Below are positions 43,733 through 53,828 of a stretch of 64,000 bases of DNA, piece by piece. Under the pieces are notes generated by a model. That model worked only from the letters and a program-made list of their open reading frames with translations. It searched no databases and was not told where the DNA came from. Position 1 is the first letter of the stretch; each line of letters starts with the position of its first letter. The stretch comes from Ancistrus triradiatus (taxonomy: Eukaryota > Chordata > Actinopteri > Siluriformes > Loricariidae). The translations under genes were made by a program, and so were the position numbers. The DNA lies in NCBI GenBank assembly GCA_025084515.1, contig JAJAGP010001507.1, forward strand, positions 1-64,000. Reading direction: 5' to 3'.

Positions 43733-44266
43733 CACTGCCTGGCCAAAACCAAAAGTCACACTCTGATATTTGATTGGACCGCCTTTAGTTTTGATTACAG
43801 CACGCATTCGCTGTGCCATCGTCTCCATAAGCTTCTGCAATGTCACAACATTTATTTCTTTCCAGTTACATTAATATTTTCCCAAGATCTTGTATTGATG
43901 ATGGAGATTTGTTCCACTGCACAAAGTCTTCTCCAGCACATCCCAAAGATTCTCAATGGGGTTCAGGTCTGGACTCTGTGGTGGCCAATCCATGTGTGAA
44001 ATGATGGCTCATGCTCCCTGAACCACTCTTTCACAATCTGACCCTTCTGAAACAGATGAACATCTTTTCCATGACCACAGGATGTGTCTTTGGACATGGT
44101 TGTTTAACAAATGAGAAGCTACTCACTGCATCAGTTAGGGTTAAAGAACTTGTTGCCAGCTGAAACATAATCACCCATGCAGTAATTATCTGATGGGCTC
44201 TTTTTTAACCATTTCACTATTTGCTTAGTTAAATCCAGGTGGTGACCTTTCTTTGGCCAGGCTGTG
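43733..44266 (-). mobile_element. Tc1 family F element, internally deleted
   Basis: Ends cactgcctggccaaaacc and ctttggccaggctgtg, flanked by TA. It is about 534 bp. On the minus strand it retains a fragment of the catalytic domain around the final Glu (QSPDLNPIENLWDVL-like, from the text cattgggg...ggtctggac) and the first codons near 44100. No intact frame. Confidence 0.85.
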
Positions 44267-44651
44267 TATGTGGATATGTGACTTTCCTACCATCTTAGAG
44301 CGTAAAAGTATAATGTGTAGGATGTTACAGGATAAATGTCTTTGACCTCGCTGCTATTCTTGAATCTAAATCTAAATTCCAGCACATCACTCTACATTAT
44401 TCTATGGAATATGGTCTGACTACACGGGGTAACTTGACCTGACTTTGACTACATCCTGCGTCCAATTTCTATAATATTCTCATGTATTTTCTGACTTTAG
44501 GAGTTTGGGACACAAAGTCGTGAGAATGATCTACTAAGTGCACCTGACGTCCAGAATGTTCTAGGAGATAGTTTGTGCGTTTGACTTTTAGGCTGCTGTA
44601 GAAAATACATCTGGCTTTTAAAATGTTTCATGTGTATGTCTGAGATCAGCC
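44267..44651. other. no gene; echoes of the ~30-bp array
   Basis: 44455-44640 contains phrases such as gacgtccagaatgttctagg that resemble the array at 31.7-34.4 kb. Confidence 0.4.
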
Positions 44652-44790
44652 GTCGAGGGCAATGGGTTTATTAGTCTGTTAAAGGATGATCTCATCTGAG
44701 CTAAATCTATTTTCAGCATCCAGGAGAAGTAAAGCAAAGTCACACCGTGCCGTGTCTGTCTGACTTCATTCCTTATATTCTGTTCAGGTC
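44652..44790 (+). repeat. duplicated intron block, right copy
   Basis: Diverged direct copy of 40575-40715; shares gtttattagtctgttaaagg, agtaaagcaaagtcacac and gtctgacttcattccttat. Confidence 0.75.
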
Positions 44791-44803
44791 AATGTCATAT
44801 TAA

Positions 44804-45341
44804 CACTACCGTGCAAAAGTCTTAGGACACTATTCGATTTGTTGTTGGTATAAAAGACCACATGCAAGTGTTTCTTAGTCTCTTTATTAGAATGCAACGA
44901 AAAAAAGTGGGAAATTTGGATGCAGTATTAAAAAATTTAATAAAGAGTCCAGACCTGAATATTATAGAGACAATATGGGATCACCTGCACAGAGAAAGTA
45001 ATAAAAGACAGTCTGAATCTAAAGTAAACTCAGGGAAGTACTGAAATAAGGCTGGTTTAATATACCACTAGATTACTTTAGAAAATTTCAGGACAGTTGT
45101 CCCCAAAAGAGTTCAAGATGTGCTTAGTGCCAAGGGAGGTCACGCTCAATACTGACTTTTTGCCCTAGACATTTTGATCTGAAGATTGTGGGGGTTTTTT
45201 TATTTATTATTTTGTGTACATATGTCCTGTATTTTCTGTTTGTGTCTTAATAAAGAGACTGAGAAATAATTATATATGGTCATTATACCATTGTTAAAAA
45301 CAACAAATCTAATGGTGGTCTAAGACTTTTGCATAGTACTG
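44804..45341 (+). mobile_element. Tc1 family C element, internally deleted, 3' coding part kept
   Basis: The left end is cactaccgtgcaaaagtctt and the right end agacttttgcatagtactg, followed by TA. It retains the last part of the transposase (SPDLNIIETIWDHLHRES with the final Glu), unlike the 30.6-kb copy, which keeps the middle part. Confidence 0.88.
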
Positions 45342-45399
45342 TAGAGTGATCCCTCACCTACAGTGGTGCTTGAAGTTTTAGCCCATTCCTCCGTACAGA

Positions 45400-46402
45400 A
45401 CAGCTTCAGCTCTGGGGATGTTGGTGGGTTTCCTCACATTAGCTGCTCACTTCAGGTCCTTCCACAACATTTCTATTGGATTAAGGTCAGGACTTTGGCT
45501 TGGCCATTCCAAAACATGAACTTTATTCTTCTGTAACCATTCTTTGGTAAGAACGGCTTGTGTGCTTAGGGTCGTTGTCCTTGCTGCATGACCCACCTTC
45601 TCTTGAGATTCAGTTCATGGACAGATGTCCTGACATTTTTTCCTTTAGAATTCTCTCGCTCATATAATTCAGAATTCATTGTTCCATCAATGATGGCAAG
45701 CCGTCCCTGGTCCAGATGCAGCAAAACAGGCCCAAACCATGATCCTACCGACCCACCATGTTTCACAGATGGGATAAGGTTCTTATGCTGGAATGCAGTG
45801 TTTTCCTTTCTCCAAACATAACGCTTTTCTTTTTTGGTCTCATTCTTCTTCCACAAAACATTCTTCCAGTAGCCTTCTGGCTTGTCCATGTGATCTTCAG
45901 AAAACTGCAGACGAGCAGAAATATACTTTTTGGAGAGCAGTGGCTTTCTCCTTGCAACCCTGCCATGCACACCATTGTTGTTTAAGTCAAGTCAGATCTA
46001 TTTATATAGCACTTTTTACAATGGAGCATTGTCTCAAAGCAACTTTACAAGTTTAGATTAAGTTTAGAAGTTTAGTTCAGTGTTTCTTCTGATGGTGGAC
46101 TCATGAACATGAACATGAACATTAGCCAATGTGAGAGAGGCCTTCAGTTGCTTAGAAGTTACCCTGGGCTCCTTTGTGACCTCACCAACTATTACACACC
46201 TTGCTCTTGGAGTGATCTTTGTTGGTCGACCACTCCCTGGGGAGGGTAACAATGGTCTTGGATTTCCTCCATTTGTACACAATCTGTCTGACTGTGGAAT
46301 GGTCCAAACTCTTTAGAGATAGTTTTGTAACCTTTTCCAGCCTGATGAGCACATCAACAACTCTTTTTCTGAGCTCTTCAGAAATCTCCTTTGTTCGTAC
46401 CA
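45400..46402 (-). pseudogene. Tc1 family A transposase, interrupted
   Basis: It starts at the ATG whose first base is about 46402 (MVRTKEISEELRKRVVD). The first HTH and linker (TPRARCVIVGEVTKEPRV) are broken by indels, then VHESTIRRNTE runs into the LINE insertion. It resumes as MHGRVARRKPLLSKKYISAR, EDHMDKPEGYWKNVLWKKN (the first catalytic Asp, normally WTDETK, is lost) and VHELNLKRRWVMQQ (frameshift), ending with SPDLNPIEMLW-like text near 45470. Dead. Confidence 0.87.
45984..46075 (-). mobile_element. very short LINE 3' end inside the Tc1
   Basis: Antisense: aagtcaagtcagatctattt, atatagcactttttacaatg, gagcattgtctcaaagcaac. Only about 90 bp of the 3' end was copied. Its removal rejoins accattgttg with ttcagtgtttcttct. 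Confidence 0.88.
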
Positions 46403-46821
46403 TGATACACTTCCACAAACGTGTTGGTGAAGAGCAGACTTTGATAGATCCCTGTTCTTTAAATAAAACAGGGTTCTCACTCACACCTGATTGTCATCCC
46501 ATTGATTGAAACACCTGACTAATTTCTCCTTTAAATTAACTGATAATCCTAGGGGTTCACATACTTTTGCCACTCACTAATATGTAATATTGGATCATTT
46601 TCCTCAATGAATAAATGACCAAGTATAATATTTTTGTCTTATTTGTTTAACTGGGTTCTCTTTATCTACTTTTAGGACTTGTGTGCAAATCTGATGATGT
46701 TTTAGGTCATATTTATGCAGAAATATAGAAAATTCTAAAGGGTTCACAAACTTTCAAGCACCACTGTATTGTGGGGGTTAAGTTCCAGAGACTCCCGCGA
46801 AGTAGCGTCATTATATTTATT

Positions 46822-46824
<3 letters not shown>

Positions 46825-46910
<86 letters not shown>

Positions 46911-46935
46911 TATAAAATATATAAAAAGATATATA
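46825..46935. repeat. (TA)n microsatellite with AAAAGA interruptions
   Basis: TA runs at 46829-46870, 46877-46903 and shorter ones after. Confidence 0.95.
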
Positions 46936-47274
46936 TTTGAAGGCTTTATAAACCCTTCCCACACTCCTTCAAACCTTTCCCACTTCCTTATTAACCTTCC
47001 CCACACTCTTATAAACAGCTCATATGCTCTTAAACACTTTCTACACTCTCAAACCACTCGCAAAATCCCTCGATATAGCGAAAACTCCACGATAGCAATA
47101 TATGTGTATATCCAATGCATTCCTTTCACTTTTCTTGCACTTGTGCTAAAATAAAACATCATTCTCCACTTAATGCTCCAGAATGAGAAAGTGAAAAAAT
47201 AATTTGAAAAAAGAAAAATAAATAAATAAATAAAATAAAAACTGAAACATTCCCTGTAAAACAATCCATAGCAT
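46936..47274. other. degenerate pyrimidine-rich repeats and unassigned sequence
   Basis: 46945-47060 repeats phrases like aaacctttcccac and ttccccacactc four times. After that, AT-rich sequence with an AAAT run (47215-47240). Confidence 0.5.
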
Positions 47275-47834
47275 TTCCCTGCTCTACCATGCTTTACAGT
47301 TGGTACAGTGCAGTCAGGCAGGTAACATCCTCCTGGCATTTGCCAAACCCGAACTCCATCAGCCTGCCAGATAAAGACGTGTGATTTGTCACACCTAAAG
47401 AAACCACTGCTCCACAGGTCAGTGCTGGCGTACTTTACACCACTTCAGCTGACACGTGGCTTTGTGCTTGGCGATGCCCATGGATTTGGAACTCTTCAGT
47501 TTTTGAGTCAGCAAAGAGTTGGTAACGTTTACGCACCATGAGCCTCAGCACTCCCAGACGACCCCGCTCTATTACTAAGTTGCTGTGGCTCCTGAACGCT
47601 TCCACTTTTCGCTAATTCCACTCACGGTTGACTCCTTGCAATGGTGGCATCCTATTACAGCACTACACTCGGCTTCAGGGAGCTCTTTAGAATGACCCAT
47701 TCTTTCCCAAATGTTTATAAAGGCAGACTGCATGGATAGGGGTTTGATTTTATACACATGTGGCAATGGGACTAAATGAAACACCTGAAATCAGTGATTA
47801 AGTGGTGTGTCCCAATAGTTGTGTCCATATGGTG
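47275..47834 (-). mobile_element. Tc1 family D, 5' half, copy 1
   Basis: The right end is cccaatagttgtgtccatat then ggtg before TA. The minus strand begins MGHSKELPEAECSAVIGCHH, KESTVSGISEKWKRSGATAT (first HTH). It then decays through text matching the linker and the N-terminal half and stops near 47275 in the catalytic domain. Confidence 0.85.
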
Positions 47835-47839
47835 TACAC

Positions 47840-47960
47840 ACAACCATGCACACACAAGATTCGCTATCATTGTGGGGACCTTCCATGGTGGGTCACATTT
47901 GGTCCCCACAATGTAATACATAAAATGGTACACACACACACACACACACACACACCCAGT
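47840..47960. repeat. CA-associated dispersed repeat with (CA)n
   Basis: gctatcattgtggggacctt, tttggtccccacaatgtaat, then (CA)n at 47932-47956. The phrase 'ggtcctcacaatgt...gtacacacaca' recurs at 49480-49560 and 52583-53830. Confidence 0.75.
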
Positions 47961-48540
47961 TGCCCATGATGACCATCTGCCTAATATGCTGTCTCGCCAT
48001 CAGCTTGTCTCCTTGTGCATCCTGGTGTCATCACTCCCATTCCCCCGGCCGTCCACAACAAATAAAAAGTAAATAGGACTCACCTGATGACCATTAATAT
48101 TCCATTGCTCCAAAGCCAGGTTTTTCTTTGTTATTTACTCTTGCGTTTATGGAAAAACTCTGATATTCTAGTTTTATTTTTATTTTTTTTATTCATATTC
48201 AAAACTGCTGACTATTCCTTATTACTTGAATGTTATAAAACGTGCAAATAAAGATAAAATATCTCAATTTCAAGCTGTAAGACAAAAAGGACCTATTTCT
48301 ATTGGGCATCATGATTTGCTGCAGACCCTGAATATTCGTAATATATAAAATAGGTTTAAATATCATCCTTAATTCACATAGATGATATTTCTGTCTTCGA
48401 GGCTGTATAATACAGATAATACTCCTGACTTCTGGAGTGTTACGGGGGTACACCTGATATTTATGAAGGGTTTAGGAGTGATACACAGTCATCTATAAAG
48501 GCTATGAAAAGCCAAAACCGAACTGCAAAGTTGACTCACT
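47961..48540. other. no recognised feature
   Basis: AT-rich intron. The minus frame at 48199-48453 has no domain. Confidence 0.45.
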
Positions 48541-48960
48541 AGTTCTGTCGGAGAGCAGATTATTATTAGCTTTTCAGCTGCGCTCTCCCCTCACTTCGTA
48601 AAGCGTAACGCGGCGGCTGCGAGAGCACCGGGTTTTCTCCAGTGACAAAGGTTTCTTTGAGTTTAGGAATACGATTGCGCAGCTGATAAGCTCGCGTAGG
48701 CTTCGACATGATGCATTTCAATCATGTCTTTTGTGCCTCATGTTTACTTTCAAAGGAGCCACTCAATTTCCCAACGAGGCGTGATGTTTGTATTCGAGTG
48801 GCCCTTTTGACATCTTCGCGGGGCTTCAAACTATCATTATTCTGGCTATTTGCACAAATCACACAAAAGGGTCAAAGCCCACTGTCAAAATAACTGGTAT
48901 AAATCCAAATTCTAGGTAAGCGCTGTCATATTTCCTTGACGTGTTTTTCTTTGCCTCTGT
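48541..48960. other. repeat-free, GC-richer intron segment
   Basis: No repeat is recognised. It contains CpG-bearing stretches (taaagcgtaacgcggcggct, gcgcagctgataagctcgcg). It could be an intronic regulatory element, but nothing in the sequence alone proves it. Confidence 0.35.
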
Positions 48961-49069
48961 AGATGAATCAAATTTCACTTGGCAGCACCTGCTATTACAG
49001 ATTCATTGTAGGAAAACAGAAAAAAGCAAATCTGCTCATACCCCATATGTTCCAATTCATATTATTCAG

Positions 49070-49262
49070 GGACTGTGGTGGCTTAGTGGTTAGGGTACTG
49101 GACTATGAACCAGAGGGTCCAGGGTTCAAATCCCACATCTGCCAAGCTACCACTGTTGGGTCCTTGAACAAGACCCTTAATCCACAATTGCTTGGATTGT
49201 AAGACTGTACCAATTGTAAGTCGTTCTGGATAAGGGCGTCTGCTAAATGCTGTAAATGTAAA
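49070..49262 (+). mobile_element. tRNA-derived SINE, copy 11
   Basis: Full-length sense copy with target duplication ATTCAG at 49064-49069 and 49263-49268. A and B boxes and the conserved tail are all intact, so it is one of the youngest-looking copies. Confidence 0.94.
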
Positions 49263-49269
49263 ATTCAGT

Positions 49270-49560
49270 GATACTCCAAACTAAAAAAAGCATGGTTTGT
49301 AAGGTTTTTTTGAATGATACTGTAGCTAATTACTGCTATAACTAACCCTAACTCTTACCTTAACCTCACCAACCTAAAGCAAATCGTTTGACTTTTTTGG
49401 ATTTTCAAAAGGAAGTTGCAGTTTCTGTGTATATATATATATAATAAAAAAAAACTGGTAACCTCGTGGGCCAGCAAAAAGTCCTCACAATGTCAAAAAT
49501 GTCAGATCTTTCTATCTTTGTGGGGACATTTGGTTCTAGATGGGTACTAGAAGGGTATTA
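49270..49560. repeat. CA-associated dispersed repeat, second copy
   Basis: Contains ccctaactcttaccttaacc, aacctaaagcaaatcg, agcaaaaagtcctcacaatg and tttgtggggacatttggttc, in the same order as in 52.6-53.8 kb. Confidence 0.75.
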
Positions 49561-49594
49561 TAAGAGATACCCATCTAGTCATCTTTTGGACACC

Positions 49595-50250
49595 CTTTGG
49601 GCTGCAGAACCACAGCAACTGGACCACTGCTCCACAGTCCAGTGCTGGCATACTTTACACCACTTCAGCTGACATGTGACTCTGTGCTTGGCGATGCAAA
49701 TGGATTTGCATTTACATTTACAGCATTTAGCAGACGCCCTTATCCAGAGCGACTTACAGTTGGTACAGTCTTACAATCCAAGCAATTGTGGGTTAAGGGC
49801 TTGCTCAAGGACCCAACAGTGGCAGCTTGGCAGAGGTGGGATTTGAACCCTGGACCTTTTGGTCCATAGTCCAGTACCTTACCCGCTAGGCTTCCACAGA
49901 TTTGGAACTCTTCAGTTATTGAGTCAGCAAAGAGTTGGTAACTTTTACGCACCATGAGCCTCAGCACTCCCAGACGACCCTGTTCTATAACTAAGTTGCT
50001 GTGGCTCCTGAACGCTTCCACTTTTCGCTAATTCCACTCACGGTTGACTTCTTGCAATGGTGGCATCCTATTACAGCACTACACTCGGCTTCAGGGAGCT
50101 CTTTAGAATGACCCATTCTTTCACAGATGTTTATAAAGGCAGACTGCATGGATAGGGGTTTGATTTTATACACATGTGGCAATGGGACTAAATGAGACAC
50201 CTGAATTCAGTGATTAAGTGGTGTGTCCCAATAGTTTTGTCCATATGGTG
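49595..50250 (-). mobile_element. Tc1 family D, copy 2, interrupted by a SINE
   Basis: Matches 47385-47834 on either side of a SINE at 49709-49898. The right end cccaatagttttgtccatat then ggtg is followed by TA at 50251-50252. It encodes the same N-terminal MGHSKELPEAECSAVIGCHH. Confidence 0.88.
49709..49898 (-). mobile_element. tRNA-derived SINE, copy 12, inside Tc1 family D
   Basis: Full-length antisense copy. The target duplication GATTTG is at 49703-49708 and 49899-49904. Confidence 0.92.
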
Positions 50251-50252
50251 TA

Positions 50253-50882
50253 CACACAAGCATGCACCCAAGTTTCTCTATCATTGAGGGGACCTTTTGG
50301 ACACTCTTTGACCTTCAGAACCAGAGCAACTTGAAATCGTTCTCCTTTCTCTGGATTACTCGACACCATTTTACGAGGTCTACAAAGCCGCCAGGTTTTG
50401 ATATACTGGCCCCGGGTAGGTTAGCACCGATGACCTTGCCTCACTCGAAGTCGCTCAGATTGTTGGATTTTCCCGTTCTGAAACTGACTCACAAAACTTT
50501 CCCACTAGCTTTTACACTTCTAAACAGTGTCTCTAATAAAGTGGCTGCTCATTTTTCTGATTCCAGACCATTTAAGTGTTAATAAAACTGTTACCATCTC
50601 GACTTATCTATCTCTTATTATAAATCCCAAAGCCACGCGCTTGCTGTGAGCTTATTTGTAAATACCTGGTTTCTACAAATGAATCATGTTTTATTACAGT
50701 CTCTCGTGGTGTTGATCTATACCTGTCAGTCCTGAGTTATGAGATCATTAGTTCTCTCCGATGCCCATGCTTCTCTGTAACCGGGCCTCCCCGGTGAGTA
50801 CACCCCGACTGCGCTATGCTTCGGTACGTCAGCATTACCGTGTGAAGTGTGTATTTTTAAAGAGAACTGTGTGTGCGTGCTG
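50253..50882. other. intron sequence after the 51.0-kb exon
   Basis: On the gene strand this is the start of the 16.2-kb intron. No repeat or other exon recognised. Confidence 0.5.
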
Positions 50883-50884
50883 AC

Positions 50885-51037
50885 CATCGTTGAGGTCCTG
50901 GAGCAGGTTCTCCTGACCCGAGAAGTCCAGCCTGGCTTGGATGTCGACGGTGATTGTGACGGCCTGGCCCGACTTCAGAGGAAGATGAGATATAGCGTCC
51001 TCCATGTTCCAGGTCACGAACTCCCCAAATAACTTTT
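50885..51037 (-). CDS. trappc9: TRAPPC9 internal coding exon (first of three here)
   Basis: This internal exon of TRAPPC9, a large scaffold subunit of the TRAPP II vesicle-tethering complex at the Golgi/early secretory pathway, is read on the minus strand. The acceptor AG is at 51039-51038 and the donor GT at 50884-50883. The 153-bp exon starts with the last two bases of a split codon and ends after the first base of the next. It encodes about 50 residues beginning KLFGEFVTW, with SHLPLKSGQ and RLDFSGQENLLQDLN further on. From memory of the vertebrate protein, the block ending QENLLQDL, followed by DDGIS across the junction, is diagnostic. Its last base joins the first two bases of the 34.7-kb exon to make GAT (Asp), giving DDGISV, so phase and protein both agree. 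The preceding exon is not in the window. The identification rests on remembered family sequence, not on a search, but three exons agree in order. Confidence 0.93.
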
Positions 51038-51039
51038 CT

Positions 51040-51589
51040 ACACAGAGACAGAGGAGAAATAGCAGTGTCACGAACGGATACTCGCCAGCACGTGTATATC
51101 TGGGAAGAATCTGGCAAAGTGAATAACTGTCTGCGTTAATTGAATCCTGAACAGCTGTTTCTGCTCCTCTGGAGTGTGTTGCAGTGTGAACAGGATCAAC
51201 ATCATCTGTTCAGTGCATTTGGAAGCACTTCAGGCATTACCGCCGGTTTAATAATATTTCAGAACATTTATTGGTTGCTTTTAGAAATCTTTAGTGGCTG
51301 ACTTTGTTGGGCCCTTGAAATTGGTGACAATATTTTCTTGCAGTATTTTAGCGACGACATGCAGCGTGGTAGGAAAATATAAATGCCGAATGTAGAGTAA
51401 GGTCTGTGTGAGCAGAAAGGTCAAAACACAGTTCAGTAAGGCACCGACAGGACCTCTGACTCAGAGCAGGGGGAGGCCGACATGGATCAGGACACGGGTT
51501 CAGTCTGAGCTCAGAGCCCAGAAACAGCAGTACAGACCACTCTCGGAATGAGGTAGAGACAGAAACACACAGACACACACATCGTTTTG
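51040..51589. other. intron sequence before the 51.0-kb exon
   Basis: It contains the acceptor region (ctctgtctctgtgtag on the gene strand). No other feature. Confidence 0.5.
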
Positions 51590-51644
51590 CCTCTTTTGGT
51601 TTTTCAAATCAAAGTTGCCAATTTGTGGAAAAAAAAGCACAGAA
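51590..51644. repeat. CA-associated repeat, left part split by a LINE
   Basis: cctcttttggtttttcaaat and aagcacagaagt match text at 53625-53690. The repeat continues on the far side of the LINE (gaacacagtcctgaccagtc). Confidence 0.6.
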
Positions 51645-52582
51645 GTAATAATAATAATTTCCACTTGTATAGCGCCTTTCAAGATACCCAAGGACGCTTT
51701 ACACATGAATACAAAAAGAAAAGCAGAAGACATAAACAAAAACATACAAAACAAGCAACATAATAGATCACAGACAGACCTAAGTAGCAGGGGATGGGTG
51801 AAAATATTGAATGAATAAGCGAGTTTTAATTGTGCTTTGAATGAGTTGAGATTTGAAGCAAGACGAAGAGAGAGGGGAAGAGAGTTCCAGAGTTTTGGTG
51901 CAGCAACATGATAAGAGCGACCACCCACAGTGCTTAACCTAAATCTGGGTACAACTAGGAGACCATTATCAGCGGATCGTAACCTACGGGTGGGTACATA
52001 GCGATGGAGAAAGTTGGCCAGATATAAGAGAGCCAAACCCGTGAGTGCCTTGTAGGTGAGAACCAGAATTTTGAACTGGATGCGGAGGTCTATGGGGAGC
52101 CAGTGGAGACGTTCTAAAACTGGTGTGATGTGCTCGTACTTTCTGGACTGGGTCAGAAGACGTGCAGCAGCATTCTGGACAGTCTGAAGGGGACGAAGGG
52201 ATTTAGCAGGAAGCCCATAGAGGAGGGAATTACAATAGTCCAGCTTAGATGAGACTAGTGCATGAACCAGGGTCTCAGCAGTTTTGCGAGTCAGGAAAGA
52301 ATGTAGGCGTGAGATATTGCGGAGTTGAAAGAAAGAAGACTTAGCGAGCGAGGAGATATGTGGTTCAAAAGACAAAAGTGGGTCGAACAGAACTCCAAGA
52401 TTGCGTGCTGTGGAAGACGCATTAACAGGGGTATCACCAACAATGAGGGAAGTATTGGCAAGGGATAGGCCCACAGATTTAGCGCCAGATTTGGCGTTAA
52501 GCAGAAGGAAGTTAGCACGCAGCCACGAATTAAGTTCACAAATACAGTTGGCGATAGATGGGGGTGGGAAAAGTGAAGAAGT
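51642..52582 (-). pseudogene. LINE ORF2 C-terminal region (reverse transcriptase end), open
   Basis: The minus strand keeps an uninterrupted frame covering the end of the LINE polyprotein: SIANCICELNSWLRANFLLL, a GVLFD block, KLDYCNSLLYGLPAKSL, ITPVLERLHWLPIDLR, ILVLTYKALTG and the signature YHVAAPKLWNSLPLSLR. These are the thumb/C-terminal motifs of L2/CR1-group LINEs, whose ORF2 normally starts with an endonuclease and contains the FADD catalytic box upstream; both are missing here through 5' truncation. No stop is met at the end of the coding part, so the frame runs through the 3' UTR and tail (EIIIITS) to 51500. The absence of stops or frameshifts over about 0.9 kb suggests a young insertion. 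Confidence 0.88.
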
Positions 52583-52585
52583 GAA
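51645..52585 (-). mobile_element. 5'-truncated L2-like LINE, 0.94 kb
   Basis: Antisense with its (ATT)n-type 3' tail at 51645-51660, the 3' UTR phrase gcgcctttcaagatacccaa, and the end of ORF2 upstream. It is inserted in the CA-associated repeat; 'gaagt' appears on both sides (51640-51644 and near 52581-52585). It belongs to a different LINE family from the 57.5-62.7 kb one, since the tails and 3' UTRs do not match. Confidence 0.87.
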
Positions 52586-53245
52586 GAACACAGTCCTGAC
52601 CAGTCCAAATTGCCAGGTTTTCCTATCATTATAAGGACCTCACATGTATAGGAAGCCAAGGTACACCTCTGTAACCTAAAGCAAGGATTCTGGCTCTTCA
52701 CCAAATAAAACTGCGTTTGAGTTTTTGTGGCATTTTTTGTAAACAATCAGTTAATGGGACTGTGGTAGCCTAGTGGTGCTGGACTATGGACTAGAAGGTC
52801 CAGGGCTCAAATCTGCAAAGCTTTCACTGTTGGGTCCTTGAGCAAGGCCCTTAACCCACAATTGCTTGGACTGGAAGACTCTATCAATAGTAAGTTGCTC
52901 TGGATAAGGGCGTCTGCTAAAATGGTCAATGTCAACTAAAGAAGTGAGGACCAGCAAAACAGACTACACCTGCTCCTAACTCTAACCTTATCCTCAGTAA
53001 CCTAAAGCAAATCTTTTGGCTCTTTTAGTTTTTCAAAATAAAACTAATAAAAGTTGTTGCTTTTGTAAAAAAAAAAAAAAAAAGACAGGTTCAGTTTGAG
53101 CTCAGAGTTGAGACACAGCAGTATAGGCTGCTGCTCTCTTGCCATGTTTGTAAAAAAACAAGTACAGAAGTGAGGACTGGTAAAACAGTCAAAATGTCTA
53201 GGTTTTCCTATCATTATAAGGGCCTCACAAGTATATGAAGCCAAG

Positions 53246-53291
<46 letters not shown>

Positions 53292-53773
53292 CTCTATTCT
53301 TGTGAGGACTTTCCTTTCGCATAGTGATTACTGTAGGTAGTTAATGCTACATCTACAATCTACACCCAGCCTTAACCTCTGTAACCTAAAGCAAGGATTT
53401 TGGCTCTTCGCCAAATAAAGCTGTATTTCAGTTTTTGTTTTTTTTTCAGATAAATGCTGTAAACAATCAATGAAAGAAGTGAGGACCAGCAAAACAGGCC
53501 TCACAAATCATAATCATCAGACTTTCCTATCATTGTGAGGACATTTGGTCCTCATAAGTAATTAATGCTACACCTACTCCTAACTCAAACCTTAACCTCA
53601 GTAATATAAAGCAAATCTTTTGGCTCTTTTGGTTTTTCAAATAAAAGTTGCTATTTTTCTTTTTAAAAAAGCAGTTCAAGAAGTGAGGGCTAGAAAAATG
53701 GATTCCAGACTTTCGTATTATCAAAGGGACATTTAGTCCTCACAAGTATAGCAAGACAAGGTACACACACACA

Positions 53774-53828
<55 letters not shown>

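Larger units (their letters stand above)
45361..46766 (-). mobile_element. Tc1 family A element carrying a LINE end
   Basis: The ends are cagtggtgcttgaagttt (right arm nearly all deleted) and aaactttcaagcaccactg, with TA at 45359-45360 and 46767-46768. The transposase runs on the minus strand. A ~90-bp LINE 3' end is inserted at 45984-46075. Confidence 0.92.
45344..47100. mobile_element. possible Tigger-type host element of the 45.4-kb Tc1
   Basis: Left of the Tc1 lies gagtgatccctcacc. Right of it lies ttgtgggggttaagttccag then actcccgcgaagtagcg, and at 47068-47100 aatccctcgatatagcgaaa and actccacgatagcaat. The phrases resemble pogo/Tigger-type terminal text (gatccctcg...cgcga). Borders are not certain. 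Confidence 0.35.
34716..50884 (-). other. trappc9: TRAPPC9 intron, 16.2 kb
   Basis: This intron lies between the 51.0-kb and 34.7-kb exons, phase 1, with GT...AG borders on the minus strand. It holds two Tc1 family B/A elements, a Tigger-like element, a hairpin, an A-rich array, the ~21-bp minisatellite, Tc1 families C, D, E and F, and SINEs, all annotated separately. No further exon of the gene is expected here, because the protein reads on without a gap across the junction. Confidence 0.9.

Noticed and set aside
51615..51818. Plus-strand frame with NKNIQNKQHN
   Set aside because: Antisense of the LINE 3' UTR.
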